This document shows positions 27,791 to 37,315 of a stretch of DNA of 64,000 nt, piece after piece. Source of the stretch: Enterobacter asburiae. GTDB taxonomy: Bacteria > Pseudomonadota > Gammaproteobacteria > Enterobacterales > Enterobacteriaceae. Made by a program: the position numbers and the translations under genes. The stretch lies in assembly GCF_007035645.1 (NCBI RefSeq), contig NZ_AP019632.1:682001-746000 (forward strand). Direction: 5' to 3'. The notes under the pieces were generated by a model. The model had not been told where the DNA came from, ran no database searches, and saw nothing but the letters and a program-made list of their open reading frames with translations. Positions within the stretch are counted from its first letter, which is position 1. Each line of letters opens with the position of its first letter.

Positions 27791-28116
27791 TGGCAAAGAA
27801 TCGTAGCCGTCGTCTGCGTAAAAAGATGCACATCGAAGAATTCCAGGAAGTGGGCTTCTCCGTTGCGTGGCGTTTCCCGGAAGGCACCAGTGTAGAACAG
27901 ATCGATCAGGACGTGGATGCGTTCATCAATGACGTGATTGAGCCAAACAAGCTGGCCTTCGACGGTAGCGGCTACCTGGCCTGGGAAGGTCTGATCTGCA
28001 CCCAGGAAGTGGGTAAATGCACTGAAGAACATCAGGCCCTGGTACGTAAATGGCTTGAAGACCACAAGCTCGAAGATGTCCGCGTCAGCGAACTTTTCGA
28101 CGTTTGGTGGGACTAA
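27790..28116 (+). CDS. yggL: YggL, DUF469 50S ribosome-associated protein
   Basis: The 108-residue protein starts [20 protein letters not shown], with a basic N-terminus followed by an acidic C-terminal half. It belongs to the DUF469 family, reported to bind the 50S ribosomal subunit. The start overlaps the trmB stop by one base. A clear intrinsic terminator follows 13 bases after its stop. Length and sequence match E. coli YggL. Confidence 0.93.
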   Translation: MAKNRSRRLRKKMHIEEFQEVGFSVAWRFPEGTSVEQIDQDVDAFINDVIEPNKLAFDGSGYLAWEGLICTQEVGKCTEEHQALVRKWLEDHKLEDVRVSELFDVWWD

Positions 28117-28128
28117 TAAAGCAGTAAG

Positions 28129-28153
28129 GGGCCAGCATTAGCTGGCCCATTTT
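28129..28153 (+). terminator. Intrinsic terminator of trmB-yggL
   Basis: GGGCCAGC-ATTA-GCTGGCCC forms a perfect 8-bp stem, followed by ATTTTG. Confidence 0.85.
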
Positions 28154-28172
28154 GTCTGAGGGAGTGTTTAAG

Positions 28173-28889
28173 ATGCGCAAAACGTTGCTGGCTGTTGCTT
28201 TGATGGCAACCGGATTCACCGCCCATGCGGATTATCAATGTAGCGTCACCCCGCGTGATGACGTGGTGTTAAGCCCGCAAACCGTGCAGGTCAAAGGCGA
28301 GAACGGCAATCTGGTGATTACGCCGCAGGGGAACGTCACCTTTAACGGCAAGCAGTACAACCTGACTGCCGCACAGCGTGAGCAGGCGAAAGACTATCAG
28401 GCCGATTTGCGTACCGCGCTGCCATGGATTAATGAAGGCGCACTGACCCGCGTTGAGAAAAGCCGCGTCGCGCTGGATAAGATCATCACCAAAGAAGTGG
28501 GTGAGAGCAGCAATATGCGCACCCGTCTGACGAAGCTCGATAAGCAGCTTAAAGAGCAGATGAACCGCATTATCGAGACGCGCTCCGACGGCCTGACGTT
28601 CCACTACAAGGCGATCGATCAGGTCCGTGCTGACGGGCAGCAGCTGGTGAACCAGGCGATGGGCGGCATCCTGCAGGACAGCATCAACGAAATGGGGGCG
28701 AAAGCCGTGCTGAAAGGCGGCGGTAATCCGCTGCAGGGCGTGCTGGGCAGCCTGGGCGGCTTGCAGACCTCCATTCAGAACGAGTGGAAGAACCAGGAAG
28801 ATGATTTCCAGCAGTTCGGCAAAGACGTGTGTAAACGCGTGGTGTTGCTGGAAGATAGCCGGAAGGCGCTGGTGGGGACGCTTAAGTAA
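28173..28889 (+). CDS. yggN: YggN, periplasmic DUF2884 family protein
   Basis: The 238-residue protein has a signal peptide (MRKTLLAVALMATGFTAHA) with cleavage before DYQCSV. A long helical region, rich in charged residues, spans about 80-170, followed by a glycine-rich stretch (KGGGNPLQGVLGSLGG). It matches E. coli YggN in length and sequence. Function is unknown. A GAGGGAG ribosome site supports the start at 28173. A REP-like repeat follows. Confidence 0.92.
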   Translation: MRKTLLAVALMATGFTAHADYQCSVTPRDDVVLSPQTVQVKGENGNLVITPQGNVTFNGKQYNLTAAQREQAKDYQADLRTALPWINEGALTRVEKSRVALDKIITKEVGESSNMRTRLTKLDKQLKEQMNRIIETRSDGLTFHYKAIDQVRADGQQLVNQAMGGILQDSINEMGAKAVLKGGGNPLQGVLGSLGGLQTSIQNEWKNQEDDFQQFGKDVCKRVVLLEDSRKALVGTLK

Positions 28890-28892
28890 TTT

Positions 28893-28976
28893 CCCCTCAC
28901 CCTAACCCTCTCCCCAAAGGGGCGAGGGGATGGTTTGCTCCCTCTCCCTTTCAGGGAGAGGGCCGGGGTGAGGGTT
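28893..28976. repeat. REP-like CCCTCACCC/CCCTCTCCC element, inverted pair
   Basis: CCCTCACCCTAACCCTCTCC is followed by an inverted copy ending GGGAGAGGGCCGGGGTGAGGG. It lies between convergent yggN and the DUF559 gene, and the last codons of the DUF559 gene are inside it. Confidence 0.85.
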
Positions 28977-29313
28977 GCAGCATTTGCAGTGTTTCAAGGA
29001 TCTTTTCTAACACCGCCTCTTCGTTATTCCAGAGTTCGTTGTTCCAGAATCGAATGACATGCCAGCCTTTCTCGTTAAGCCAGCACGTTCTTTGACGATC
29101 GTATTCCTGCTTTTCATCATGTTGCCCACCATCCAGCTCAACAGCCAGATGAGCCGCGCAGCAGGCGAAATCCAGAATGTAGTGATCTACAGGATGTTGT
29201 CGACGAAATTTATAATTTTCGAAACGGCGGCTGCGCAGTAGATACCAAAGCCGTCTTTCTTCTTTTGTCAGCTCACGTCTGAGCTGTTTTGCATAAGAAC
29301 GAGTAATTTTCAT
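28951..29313 (-). CDS. DUF559 (endonuclease-like) domain protein
   Basis: The 120-residue protein is a stand-alone DUF559 domain, a Vsr/PD-(D/E)XK-related nuclease fold. Family features are visible: LTKEERRLWYLLRSRR, FRRQHPVDHYILDF, LAVELDGGQH and WHVIRFWNNEL, with the probable catalytic acids in the ILDF and VELDGGQH strands. The last nine residues (LQPSPRPSP) and the stop come from the REP-like repeat. ATG 29313 is used; a GTG six bases upstream would add two residues. It stands where E. coli K-12 has ansB and yggM. Biological role unknown; a DNA repair or defence function is a guess. Confidence 0.85.
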   Translation of the reverse strand: MKITRSYAKQLRRELTKEERRLWYLLRSRRFENYKFRRQHPVDHYILDFACCAAHLAVELDGGQHDEKQEYDRQRTCWLNEKGWHVIRFWNNELWNNEEAVLEKILETLQMLQPSPRPSP

Positions 29314-29382
29314 CCCCACACTCTGCCAGCCTTTCCCTCAGCCGGCAGAGCGGGATGCAAAATCCTGAATCAGCCTTCAGGA

Positions 29383-30519
29383 TTATTCGGCGAGGAACAG
29401 CTCAAGAAGGGAATTTAAGAACAGCTTGCCGTGCTCGGTGATCTGCCAGTATTCCTCACATTCCGTGAGATACCCCTGCGCCAGCGCCTCGTCAATCTGC
29501 GGGCGAATCACCGATTCCGGCAGCCCGGTGTAACGCGCAAATTCCGCGCGCGGCGCGGCTTCCAGCAGACGGAAGCGGTTCATAAAGAACTCAAACGGTT
29601 TATCCGCCGCCTCGACGTCGTGCTGACGCTCCAGGTAACGCCCTTCCATATACCCGCGCGGGTGGCGGGTTTTAGCGGTGCGCAGAATGCGCCCGTCCGG
29701 GAAGGTCACCTTGCCGTGCGCGCCGCAGCCAATTCCCAGGTAGTCGCCAAAGCGCCAGTAGTTCAGGTTGTGCTGGCACTGATAGCCCGGCTTCGCATAC
29801 GCGGACGTTTCATACTGCTGATAGCCCGCAGCGGTTAGCAGCCTGTGACCCTGCTCGAAGATATCCCACAGCGCGTCGTCGTCCGGTAGCACCGGCGGGC
29901 GGGAACCGAACAGCGTGTTTGGCTCGATGGTGAGCTGATACCACGACAGGTGCGGCGGGTTCAGTTCGATCGCCTGGCGCAGGTCGTTCAGCGCCTCTTC
30001 CAGCGACTGATCCGGCAGGCCGTGCATCAAATCCAGGTTAAAGCTGCGAAGGTTAAGCCCCGTTGCCAGGTGTGCCGCGCGCTTTGCCTCTTCCGGGCCG
30101 TGAATGCGCCCCAGACGTTTCAGCTTCGGCTCGCTAAAGCTCTGCACGCCGATGGAGATGCGGTTCACGCCCGCGCGCTGATAGTCGACAAAACGGTCGG
30201 CCTCAACGGTGCCGGGGTTGGCTTCCATCGTAATTTCAGCATCTGCCGCCAGGTTCAGGCGCGCACGCACGCCGTCCAGCAGCGTCTGCATTGCCGGGCC
30301 GGACAGCAGGCTCGGCGTACCGCCACCAATGAAAATGGTCTTAACTTCACGTCCCTGTGCGTAAGCGACATCGGCGTCCAGGTCGGCCAGCAGATGCGCA
30401 ACGTAGTCATCGTGCGGCACTTCGCCCTTCAGCGCGTGCGAGTTGAAATCGCAGTACGGACATTTCTGCACGCACCACGGGATGTGAATATACAGACTCA
30501 GAGGCGGCAAATTAGCCAT
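29383..30519 (-). CDS. hemW: Radical SAM heme chaperone HemW
   Basis: HemW binds heme and an iron-sulfur cluster and is thought to deliver heme to respiratory enzymes; it was formerly called a coproporphyrinogen oxidase. The 378-residue protein has the radical SAM cluster cysteines C16, C20 and C23 in [11 protein letters not shown], the SAM-binding [10 protein letters not shown], and a HemN C-terminal domain ([17 protein letters not shown]). It overlaps rdgB by eight bases, so both are in the rdgB-hemW transcript. Confidence 0.95.
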   Translation of the reverse strand: MANLPPLSLYIHIPWCVQKCPYCDFNSHALKGEVPHDDYVAHLLADLDADVAYAQGREVKTIFIGGGTPSLLSGPAMQTLLDGVRARLNLAADAEITMEANPGTVEADRFVDYQRAGVNRISIGVQSFSEPKLKRLGRIHGPEEAKRAAHLATGLNLRSFNLDLMHGLPDQSLEEALNDLRQAIELNPPHLSWYQLTIEPNTLFGSRPPVLPDDDALWDIFEQGHRLLTAAGYQQYETSAYAKPGYQCQHNLNYWRFGDYLGIGCGAHGKVTFPDGRILRTAKTRHPRGYMEGRYLERQHDVEAADKPFEFFMNRFRLLEAAPRAEFARYTGLPESVIRPQIDEALAQGYLTECEEYWQITEHGKLFLNSLLELFLAE

Positions 30520-31105
30520 TACGCAGTGCTTCCAGTAACAGTTTCAGCGCGCGTCCACGGTGGGAAATCGCGCTTTTCTCTTCGCGGGTCAGTTCCGCAG
30601 CGGTTTTGCCCTCGGTCGGGACAAAGAAAATCGGGTCGTAGCCAAAGCCGCCGTTGCCAGCTGCTTCATGGGTAATCACGCCCGGCCAGCTGCCGTGGCA
30701 GACAATCGGCGTCGGGTCTTCCGCGTGGCGCATATAGACCAGCACGCAGTGGAACTGCGCGGTGCGCTGTTCGTCCGGTACGTCTTTCAGGGCGACAAGC
30801 AGCTTTTCCAGATTCTGCTGGTCGGTGGCGTCAACGCCGGAATAGCGCGCAGAGTAAATCCCCGGCGCACCGCCGAGAAAATCCACGGCCAGGCCGGAGT
30901 CGTCGGCAATCGCGGGCAGGCCGGTAATCTGCGCGGCGTGGCGCGCTTTCAGGATCGCGTTTTCGATAAACGTCAGCCCCGTCTCTTCGGCGGACTCCAC
31001 GCCAAGATCGGTCTGGGCGACCACGTCCAGCCCAAAATCATTTAATAGCGAGGCCAGCTCGCGCACTTTACCGGCGTTGCCGGTCGCGAGAACAACTTTC
31101 TGCAT
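30512..31105 (-). CDS. rdgB: XTP/dITP pyrophosphatase
   Basis: RdgB cleans non-canonical purine nucleotides (dITP, XTP) from the pool. The 197-residue protein begins [18 protein letters not shown], the HAM1 family nucleotide-binding motif, and contains [20 protein letters not shown] and [11 protein letters not shown]. It starts three bases after yggU ends and overlaps hemW, in the yggS-yggT-yggU-rdgB-hemW operon order of E. coli. Confidence 0.96.
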   Translation of the reverse strand: MQKVVLATGNAGKVRELASLLNDFGLDVVAQTDLGVESAEETGLTFIENAILKARHAAQITGLPAIADDSGLAVDFLGGAPGIYSARYSGVDATDQQNLEKLLVALKDVPDEQRTAQFHCVLVYMRHAEDPTPIVCHGSWPGVITHEAAGNGGFGYDPIFFVPTEGKTAAELTREEKSAISHRGRALKLLLEALRNG

Positions 31106-31108
31106 GGT

Positions 31109-31405
31109 TTAGTCCTGTTCTTTCAGAGCCGCGACTTCCGTCGGGATAGATTGCGGATTAAGGATTTTTACCTGTTTATGTCGCCCAAGTTCACCTTTTT
31201 CAATGATGACCTGGCTTTTGGCGACGCGAAACTGTTTTGCCAGATATTTGGTCAGATGCGCGTTCGCCTGGCCGTCAACCGGTGGGGCGGTGATGGCGAC
31301 TTTTAACTCGTCGCCATGCAGACCGACAATACCGTCACGGCTGGCTTTCGGCTGAATATACAGCCGCAAAACCAGCCCGTCAGCGCAGGTGCTTACGGCA
31401 CTCAT
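31109..31405 (-). CDS. yggU: YggU, DUF167 family protein
   Basis: The 98-residue protein has the DUF167 core [20 protein letters not shown], with [16 protein letters not shown] following. Its function is unknown. The ATG at 31405 forms an ATGA overlap with the yggT stop, which is why I prefer it to the start four codons upstream. It is part of the yggS-hemW operon. Confidence 0.93.
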   Translation of the reverse strand: MSAVSTCADGLVLRLYIQPKASRDGIVGLHGDELKVAITAPPVDGQANAHLTKYLAKQFRVAKSQVIIEKGELGRHKQVKILNPQSIPTEVAALKEQD

Positions 31406-31968
31406 AGCGCCATCCACAGCCCCGGCAGCAGCATATCGCCCGTGGACTGTAACAGCTCAGCGATCCCCATATTAGCCACGTACAGCAGCAGAACCAGGAT
31501 CATCGGCGAGAAATCAATACCGCCCATCGAAGGCAGCAGGTTGCGAATCGGGCGCAGCAGCGGCTCGGCCAGTTGGATCAGCGCATATTCTACCGGGCTA
31601 CGCCCCTGGCTTACCCAGCTCATGATGGCCATGACCAGCAGCACCCAGAAAATCAGCAGGCCGATGGTTTTGATTAAAATCAGGACCGCAGCAATCCAGA
31701 TAATCGGCTGGAAGGTGATGACCATAAACAGCACGATCGCTTTGATAACGCTCAGAATAAACGCCACCAGCAGAGACGAACTGTCGATGGGACCCATTGC
31801 CGGGATAATGCGGCGCAGCGGTCCGACAACAGGTTGTGTGATTTTCACGACAAACTGCGAGAACGGATTGTAAAAATCACAGCGGGCCCACTGCATCCAG
31901 ACGCGCAGCAAAAGCGCCATCGTATACAGCTCAAGCACTGTTGAGAGCAGGAAAGTCAACGTCTTCAT
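31402..31968 (-). CDS. yggT: YggT family inner-membrane protein
   Basis: The 188-residue protein contains two YGGT repeats, each with two membrane helices and an arginine/proline-rich loop: [19 protein letters not shown] and [19 protein letters not shown]. The family has been linked to osmotic tolerance and, in other bacteria, to membrane organisation near division genes. Its mechanism is unsettled. It lies between yggS and yggU in the operon, with a four-base overlap to yggU. Confidence 0.94.
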   Translation of the reverse strand: MKTLTFLLSTVLELYTMALLLRVWMQWARCDFYNPFSQFVVKITQPVVGPLRRIIPAMGPIDSSSLLVAFILSVIKAIVLFMVITFQPIIWIAAVLILIKTIGLLIFWVLLVMAIMSWVSQGRSPVEYALIQLAEPLLRPIRNLLPSMGGIDFSPMILVLLLYVANMGIAELLQSTGDMLLPGLWMAL

Positions 31969-31989
31969 GGCGTTCCTCAGGTTTCCTTA

Positions 31990-32691
31990 TTATTTTGAGT
32001 AGTCGCGCGCACCGAAAATTGCCGTGCCGATGCGCACCATAGTGCTGCCTGCCGCGATGGCGGCTTCCATATCATCCGACATGCCCAGTGAAAGCGTGTC
32101 TACCGTGTTATAGCGCGCTTTAAGCGCCTCAAATGCTACAGCCATTTGCTGTGCCACGGCAAACTGCCTTTCATAACTTGACTCAGGCGCAGGAATGGCC
32201 ATCAGCCCGCGCAGGGTCAAGCGCGGCAGTTCGGCCACCTCGGCGGCCAGCGCCTCCAGCTCGCTCAGCGCAATGCCGGACTTGCTGTTTTCGTCGCTGA
32301 TGTTGACCTGAATAAGCACGTTGAGTGCCGGCATTTCTGCCGGACGCTGGTCATTCAGACGGGTAGCGATACGCAGGCGGTCGATGGTGTGGCACCAGTC
32401 GAAGTGCTCTGCCACCAGACGGCTTTTGTTCGACTGCAGGGGGCCAATAAAGTGCCACTGCAGATCCGTCTTCCCCTGTTCCTGGAAGTAGCGAATTTTA
32501 TCCACGCCTTCCTGCACGTAGTTTTCACCAAACGCCCGCTGGCCTGCATCAATAGCTTCTGCGATGGCGCTCGCAGGCTTGGTTTTGCTGACTGCAAGCA
32601 GCGTAATTTCTTCTGAAGCACGGCCGCAACGCGCTGCGGCGGCTGAGATTTTGTCCCGGACCTGTGCCAGGTTATGCGCAATGTCGTTCAT
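31990..32691 (-). CDS. yggS: Pyridoxal 5'-phosphate homeostasis protein YggS
   Basis: The 233-residue protein folds like the alanine racemase barrel and binds PLP at Lys36 in LLAVSKTKP, buffering free PLP and vitamin B6 balance. HFIGPLQSNKSR and LSLGMSDDMEAAIAAGSTMVR are family signatures. It is the first gene of the yggS-yggT-yggU-rdgB-hemW operon. Its start codon is only 17 bases from that of the divergent yggR. Confidence 0.95.
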   Translation of the reverse strand: MNDIAHNLAQVRDKISAAAARCGRASEEITLLAVSKTKPASAIAEAIDAGQRAFGENYVQEGVDKIRYFQEQGKTDLQWHFIGPLQSNKSRLVAEHFDWCHTIDRLRIATRLNDQRPAEMPALNVLIQVNISDENSKSGIALSELEALAAEVAELPRLTLRGLMAIPAPESSYERQFAVAQQMAVAFEALKARYNTVDTLSLGMSDDMEAAIAAGSTMVRIGTAIFGARDYSK

Positions 32692-32708
32692 TTTCCGAGG
32701 AGTAGTCT

Positions 32709-33689
32709 ATGGATGTGGAAGAAATTGTGGCCCTTAGTGTAAAGCATAACGTCTCCGATCTACACCTGTGCAGTGATTCGCCACCGCGCTGGCGCAGATT
32801 AGGCCGGCTTGAACCCGCTCCCTTTCAGCCTCCCGACGTTGGGGCGTTATTAAAAGCGTGGCTTAACGATGAGCAGCAGGGGATATGGTGGGCAAAGGGG
32901 CAGGTGGATTTTGCCGCGACGGTAACGGGAGGCCAGCGCCTGCGCGGCAGTGCCTTTAAGCAGATGAGAGGTGTTTCTGTGACGCTGCGGCTGTTGCCGC
33001 GTAGCTGCCCGCAGCTCGCTTCGCTGGGCGCGCCGCGGGTAATCCCGGAACTGTTATCCAATGACGCCGGGCTGATTCTGGTCACGGGGGCGACCGGCAG
33101 CGGCAAATCCACTACGCTGGCGGCGATGGTCGATTTTCTCAACCACCATGCTGACGGCCATATCCTCACGCTTGAAGATCCGGTGGAGTTTATCTACCAG
33201 AGCGAGCGTTGCCTGATCCAGCAGCGGGAGATAGGCCAGCACAGCCCGTCATTTGCTGAAGCGCTGCGCAGCGCCTTACGCCAGGATCCGGACGTTATTC
33301 TGCTGGGGGAGCTGCGCGACAGCGAAACGATCCGCCTGGCGCTGACGGCGGCGGAAACCGGACATCTGGTGCTGGCGACGCTGCATACGCGCGGGGCATC
33401 GCAGGCGATTGAACGGCTGGTCGATACGTTCCCGGCGCAGGAGAAAGATCCGGTGCGTAGCCAGCTGGCCGGCAGCCTGCGGGCGGTGCTGGCGCAGAGG
33501 CTGCTTCCCGATCTGCAGGGCGGGCGCGTCGCGTTGTATGAACTGCTGGTGAACACAGCGGCGGCGGCGAATCTGATTCGTGAAGGGAAAACGTGGCAAC
33601 TGCCCGGCATCATCCAGACCGGTCAGCAGGCAGGAATGCAGAACTTTGACCAGGGCCTGGCGGAGAGACGGGCGCAGGGGCGGCTGTAA
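32709..33689 (+). CDS. yggR: PilT-like type IV pilus ATPase YggR
   Basis: The 326-residue protein is a secretion-ATPase superfamily member like the twitching motor PilT. It has Walker A GATGSGKST at 127-135, the aspartate box ILTLEDPVEFIYQ, Walker B VILLGELRDSETIRLA and the histidine box LATLHTRGASQAI. No pilus genes lie next to it here, and its role in enterobacteria is unclear. It diverges from yggS with almost no intergenic space and converges on yqgF. Motifs appear intact. Confidence 0.94.
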   Translation: MDVEEIVALSVKHNVSDLHLCSDSPPRWRRLGRLEPAPFQPPDVGALLKAWLNDEQQGIWWAKGQVDFAATVTGGQRLRGSAFKQMRGVSVTLRLLPRSCPQLASLGAPRVIPELLSNDAGLILVTGATGSGKSTTLAAMVDFLNHHADGHILTLEDPVEFIYQSERCLIQQREIGQHSPSFAEALRSALRQDPDVILLGELRDSETIRLALTAAETGHLVLATLHTRGASQAIERLVDTFPAQEKDPVRSQLAGSLRAVLAQRLLPDLQGGRVALYELLVNTAAAANLIREGKTWQLPGIIQTGQQAGMQNFDQGLAERRAQGRL

Positions 33690-33699
33690 GCCCCTGTGT

Positions 33700-34116
33700 T
33701 TAAAAGCCCTGGTCGAAATAGCTTTCGAGGATGATTACTGCTGAAGCGGAGTCCACGCTGCCTTTGTTGAGAGCCCGGAAGCCGCCGTGCTCAAACAGGC
33801 CCGCGCGCGCTTCGACGGTGCTAAGACGCTCGTCGTGAAGCTTCACGGAGACGCCAAAGCGGCCATGGATTTTATTGGCGAACTTACGCGCCCGGGCGGT
33901 AAGCGGCTGTTCTGTGCCGTCCATGTTCAGCGGGAGCCCAACAATCACGTCATCCGGCTGCCACTCTTTGAGCAGACGCTCGATAAGATTCCAGTCTGGC
34001 GTGCCGTCGTTGGCCTTCAGGGCCGTAAGCGGACGCGCGGTACCGGTGATGCGCTGACCCACGGCGACGCCAATGCTTTTAGTACCAAAATCGAAGGCCA
34101 GAAGCGTTCCGCTCAT
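33700..34116 (-). CDS. yqgF: Holliday-junction resolvase-like / pre-16S rRNA nuclease YqgF (RuvX)
   Basis: The 138-residue RNase H-fold protein starts [20 protein letters not shown], with the first catalytic aspartate in [20 protein letters not shown] and DERLSTVEA carry further active-site acids, and DSASAVIIL the last. YqgF is implicated in 16S rRNA 5'-end maturation. Its ATG overlaps the yqgE stop by one base, so the two are co-translated. Confidence 0.95.
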   Translation of the reverse strand: MSGTLLAFDFGTKSIGVAVGQRITGTARPLTALKANDGTPDWNLIERLLKEWQPDDVIVGLPLNMDGTEQPLTARARKFANKIHGRFGVSVKLHDERLSTVEARAGLFEHGGFRALNKGSVDSASAVIILESYFDQGF

Positions 34117-34676
34117 CAGGCGTGCCCCGCTACGCCAGGCATGGTCAGGATATCAATGCCAATCAGCTTTGCCGCGTCACGCCAGCGATCGGCGATCGGG
34201 GTTTTAAACAGGATATTCATGTCCGCAGGCGCGGTAAGCCAGGCGTTATCGAGGATCTCTTGCTCAAGCTGGCCTTTCTCCCACGACGAATAGCCCAGCG
34301 CCACCAGCACTTCAGAAGGCTGCTCAGCGGTGCCCAGCGTTTCAAGCACGTCGCGCGAGGTCGTGATAACGGTGTTATCCGAAATTCGAATACTGGAAGA
34401 GAATACCGGCGGCGTATGCAGGATAAAGCCGCGATCTTCTGCAAGAGGTCCACCCAGCATCACCGGTTTATCAAGCCGGATTTCCGGCAGTCGCGCTTCA
34501 GCCGGTATTTTCAGCTTGTCCAGAATTCCTTCAACCTGAAGATTTTCCAGTGGTTTATTGATGATAATACCCATCGCGCCGTCTTCATTGTATTCACAAA
34601 TATAAACCACGGCACGGCGAAAAATCGGGTCCTGGAGAGCAGGCATGGCAATAAGAAAGTGATGCTGTAAATTCAT
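34116..34676 (-). CDS. yqgE: YqgE, UPF0301/DUF179 family protein
   Basis: The 186-residue protein begins [19 protein letters not shown] and contains the family stretch [13 protein letters not shown] and the C-terminal [14 protein letters not shown]. Function is unknown, but it is almost always linked to yqgF, as here with a one-base overlap. It is downstream of gshB. The protein is of normal length. Confidence 0.94.
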   Translation of the reverse strand: MNLQHHFLIAMPALQDPIFRRAVVYICEYNEDGAMGIIINKPLENLQVEGILDKLKIPAEARLPEIRLDKPVMLGGPLAEDRGFILHTPPVFSSSIRISDNTVITTSRDVLETLGTAEQPSEVLVALGYSSWEKGQLEQEILDNAWLTAPADMNILFKTPIADRWRDAAKLIGIDILTMPGVAGHA

Positions 34677-34708
34677 TGTCAGAGGTACTGTTTCCTGGTT
34701 TAAAAAGC

Positions 34709-34745
34709 GACAGCGCCCAGTATGGGGACAAACACAGGCGCTGTC
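34709..34745. other. Hairpin between gshB and yqgE
   Basis: GACAGCGCC and GGCGCTGTC form a perfect 9-bp stem with a 19-base loop in the 87-bp gap. There is no clear T-run on either side, so it may be a processing or partial termination signal. Confidence 0.45.
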
Positions 34746-34763
34746 ACTAATAGTATTGTTAGG

Positions 34764-35711
34764 TTATTTCTGTAAACGTTTTTCGATAGCGTCCATCAGC
34801 ATTCCGGTGATCGAAATCGGGAATTCCGCTTCAATTTCACGAATGCAGGTCGGGCTGGTGACGTTCACTTCGGTCAGACGATCGCCGATGATATCCAGGC
34901 CAACGAAGATCAGGCCTTTGGCTTTCAGCGTCGGGCCAACGCGGCGGGCAATTTCCCAGTCGCTTTCGGTCAGCGGGCGCGGCTCACCGCGGCCACCGGC
35001 TGCCAGGTTCCCACGAGTTTCGCCACCCTGCGGGATACGTGCCAGGCAGTAAGGAACCGGTTCGCCATCTACCACCAGAACGCGCTTATCGCCGTCTTTG
35101 ATCGCCGGAATATAGTTCTGTGCCATGCAGTAGCGCGTGCCCAGTTCGGTCAGCGTTTCGGCAATCACGCCAATATTCGGGTCGCTCTCTTTCACGCGGA
35201 AAATCGACGCGCCGCCCATGCCGTCCAGCGGCTTCATGATGATATCGCCGTGCTTCTGCCAGAATTCTTTCAACTGGGCTTTGCTGCGGGTCACCAGGGT
35301 TTCCGGCGTCAGGTCAGAGAACCAGGCGGTGTAGAGCTTCTCGTTGCAGTCGCGCAGGCTCTGCGGCTTGTTGACGATCAGCGTGCCTTTCTCTTCTGCA
35401 CGCTCAAGGATGTAGGTGCTGTAGATGTATTCGGTGTCGAACGGCGGATCTTTACGCATCAGGATGACGTTGAGATCGGCCAGGGCAATATCCTGCTCGG
35501 TGCCGAACTCGTACCATTTGTCGTAGTTCTGCTCGACGTTAACGATGCGGGTGCGCGCGCGGGCTTCACCGTTGATCAGGTAAAGATCGTTCATCTCCAT
35601 ATAGTGGAGTTCATAGCCGCGACGCTGCGCTTCCAGCAGCATGGCGAAGCTGGAATCTTTCTTGATGTTAATGTTTGCGATGGGGTCCATCACGATGCCG
35701 AGCTTGATCAT
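34764..35711 (-). CDS. gshB: Glutathione synthetase
   Basis: GshB joins gamma-glutamylcysteine and glycine with ATP, the second step of glutathione synthesis. The 315-residue ATP-grasp protein starts MIKLGIVMDPIANINIKKDS, with homology beginning at 35711. It contains MKPLDGMGGASIFRV and the magnesium-binding end DRLTEVNVTSPTCIREIE. It lies 19 bases after rsmE on the same strand, as in E. coli. Confidence 0.96.
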   Translation of the reverse strand: MIKLGIVMDPIANINIKKDSSFAMLLEAQRRGYELHYMEMNDLYLINGEARARTRIVNVEQNYDKWYEFGTEQDIALADLNVILMRKDPPFDTEYIYSTYILERAEEKGTLIVNKPQSLRDCNEKLYTAWFSDLTPETLVTRSKAQLKEFWQKHGDIIMKPLDGMGGASIFRVKESDPNIGVIAETLTELGTRYCMAQNYIPAIKDGDKRVLVVDGEPVPYCLARIPQGGETRGNLAAGGRGEPRPLTESDWEIARRVGPTLKAKGLIFVGLDIIGDRLTEVNVTSPTCIREIEAEFPISITGMLMDAIEKRLQK

Positions 35712-35730
35712 GTTCTTCTCCGTTAATGCT

Positions 35731-36462
35731 TCAACCCAGATCGCCAAACCGTACCTGTAGCGCGGTAATGGCCGTGAGTGCCGTTGTCTCAGTGCGCAGA
35801 ACGCGAGGTCCCAACAGAATATCAGTAAACTGGTAACGTGCCGTCATCGCAATTTCATCCGCCGACAGGCCGCCTTCGGGGCCAATCAGCAGGCGTACGC
35901 GCTCAACGGGCAGAGGCAGCGTATTGATGCTGGCGCTGGCGCGCGGATGAAGATTGAGCTTCAGCCCGCTCTCCTCTTCTGCACACCAGTCCTCCAGATC
36001 CATCGCCGGGCGGATCTCCGGAATACGGTTGCGGCCACTCTGTTCGCAAGCCGCAATGGCAATTTTCTGCCACTGCTGGATCTTTTTGTTCAGACGTTCC
36101 GCATCCAGTTTAACGCCACAGCGTTCAGAAAAAAGTGGCGTAATGAGGCTTACACCCAGTTCAATGGATTTCTGAATGGTGAACTCCATTTTCTCGCCGC
36201 GCGACATCACCTGGCCCAGATGGATGTGCAGCGGTGATTCCCGGTCATCCACTTCGCCACGCAGGACGTTAACGTGTACGCTTTTTTTATCAGACCGCGT
36301 GATTTCCGCGTCGAAAACCTGGTTCGAGCCGTCGAACAGCTGTATTGCCTGACCTGCGCCCATGCGCAGCACGCGGCCAACGTGGTTGGCGGCGTCATCA
36401 GACAGGGCGATTTCGCGGCCTGCGGTAATCAGTTCAGGATGGTAAATGCGGGGAATGCGCAT
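35731..36462 (-). CDS. rsmE: 16S rRNA (uracil-1498-N3)-methyltransferase
   Basis: RsmE methylates U1498 of 16S rRNA. The 243-residue SPOUT-class protein starts [10 protein letters not shown] (36462; an ATG five codons earlier is also in frame). An N-terminal PUA-like domain is followed by the knotted SAM site with [14 protein letters not shown] and [16 protein letters not shown]. It is upstream of gshB and downstream of endA on the same strand. Confidence 0.95.
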   Translation of the reverse strand: MRIPRIYHPELITAGREIALSDDAANHVGRVLRMGAGQAIQLFDGSNQVFDAEITRSDKKSVHVNVLRGEVDDRESPLHIHLGQVMSRGEKMEFTIQKSIELGVSLITPLFSERCGVKLDAERLNKKIQQWQKIAIAACEQSGRNRIPEIRPAMDLEDWCAEEESGLKLNLHPRASASINTLPLPVERVRLLIGPEGGLSADEIAMTARYQFTDILLGPRVLRTETTALTAITALQVRFGDLG

Positions 36463-36513
36463 AGTCAGAAATTCCATGTGTCATGCGATATAAGCGAATT
36501 GCCGTAGTGTAGG

Positions 36514-37221
36514 TTAGCTCTTTTGCGCCTGGCAAGCCCGCTGGACGTAAGGGTTGTGATTCCCCTGGACTCTGGCGATACGTTCGTCGCGCTGGCATTC
36601 CCACTCTGTCACCGGATACTGCTTGTCCCAGGCGTTGAACAGCTGCGTCTGCTGGCGGGAGAGGTTGAGGTCGTAACGGTCACGCATATAGAAGTAGGTG
36701 CGGGCGATACTGCCGCGCGCGCGGGCAGGGGGCTCGGCGACTTTCTCTTTAAAATCAACCTTCATACCGCACTGGCCGTACTGGCCTTCGCCACCGTTCC
36801 ACTGGCTGTACATAAAATTACCCCGGTCGCCGTTCACTTCACCTACGGCAGGCTGCAGGTTATGCATATCGCTTTCCATCTGGCGATAAACCGGATCTTT
36901 GGCGCAGTTTTTACGTCCACCATCCTGCCAGCACTGGCGCTGGTGGCCAAACTGCCAGGCCGGAACGACATGTTCCCATTCAATGCGGCTGGCGCGGTTT
37001 TCGTTTTTACGCACCTTATAGCCGCAGGACTCAAGGTCAACGACCCCTTTTTTACCCTGCCAGTTAATTTTACAGCCGCAGTAGAAATCGCCCGGCACAT
37101 CGGCGTTTACCTTTACGCCTGCTGCCTTAGCCTGGGAAAAACTGTTGATACCGTCGGCCAGAGCATGGCCTGAGAGCGCCGTCGTCAGAAAGGCGACCGC
37201 GAGAGAAAAATTACGGGACAT
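36514..37221 (-). CDS. endA: Endonuclease I, periplasmic
   Basis: EndA is a periplasmic DNase. The 235-residue protein has a signal peptide ([20 protein letters not shown]). The mature enzyme shows the beta-beta-alpha metal motif [18 protein letters not shown], with the catalytic histidine in EHVVPA, and [16 protein letters not shown]. Cysteine pairs such as YCGCK and RQCWQ suit an exported protein. I set the start at 37221, matching E. coli length, rather than 19 codons upstream. Confidence 0.95.
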   Translation of the reverse strand: MSRNFSLAVAFLTTALSGHALADGINSFSQAKAAGVKVNADVPGDFYCGCKINWQGKKGVVDLESCGYKVRKNENRASRIEWEHVVPAWQFGHQRQCWQDGGRKNCAKDPVYRQMESDMHNLQPAVGEVNGDRGNFMYSQWNGGEGQYGQCGMKVDFKEKVAEPPARARGSIARTYFYMRDRYDLNLSRQQTQLFNAWDKQYPVTEWECQRDERIARVQGNHNPYVQRACQAQKS

Positions 37222-37315
37222 CTTACACTCCGTGTCAAAACGAGCCCGCAACGTAACGAATGTTGTTCCCGTATGCAATCAGTCAGATCAGGAAAGTTCC
37301 TGAAAGTTCAGATGA

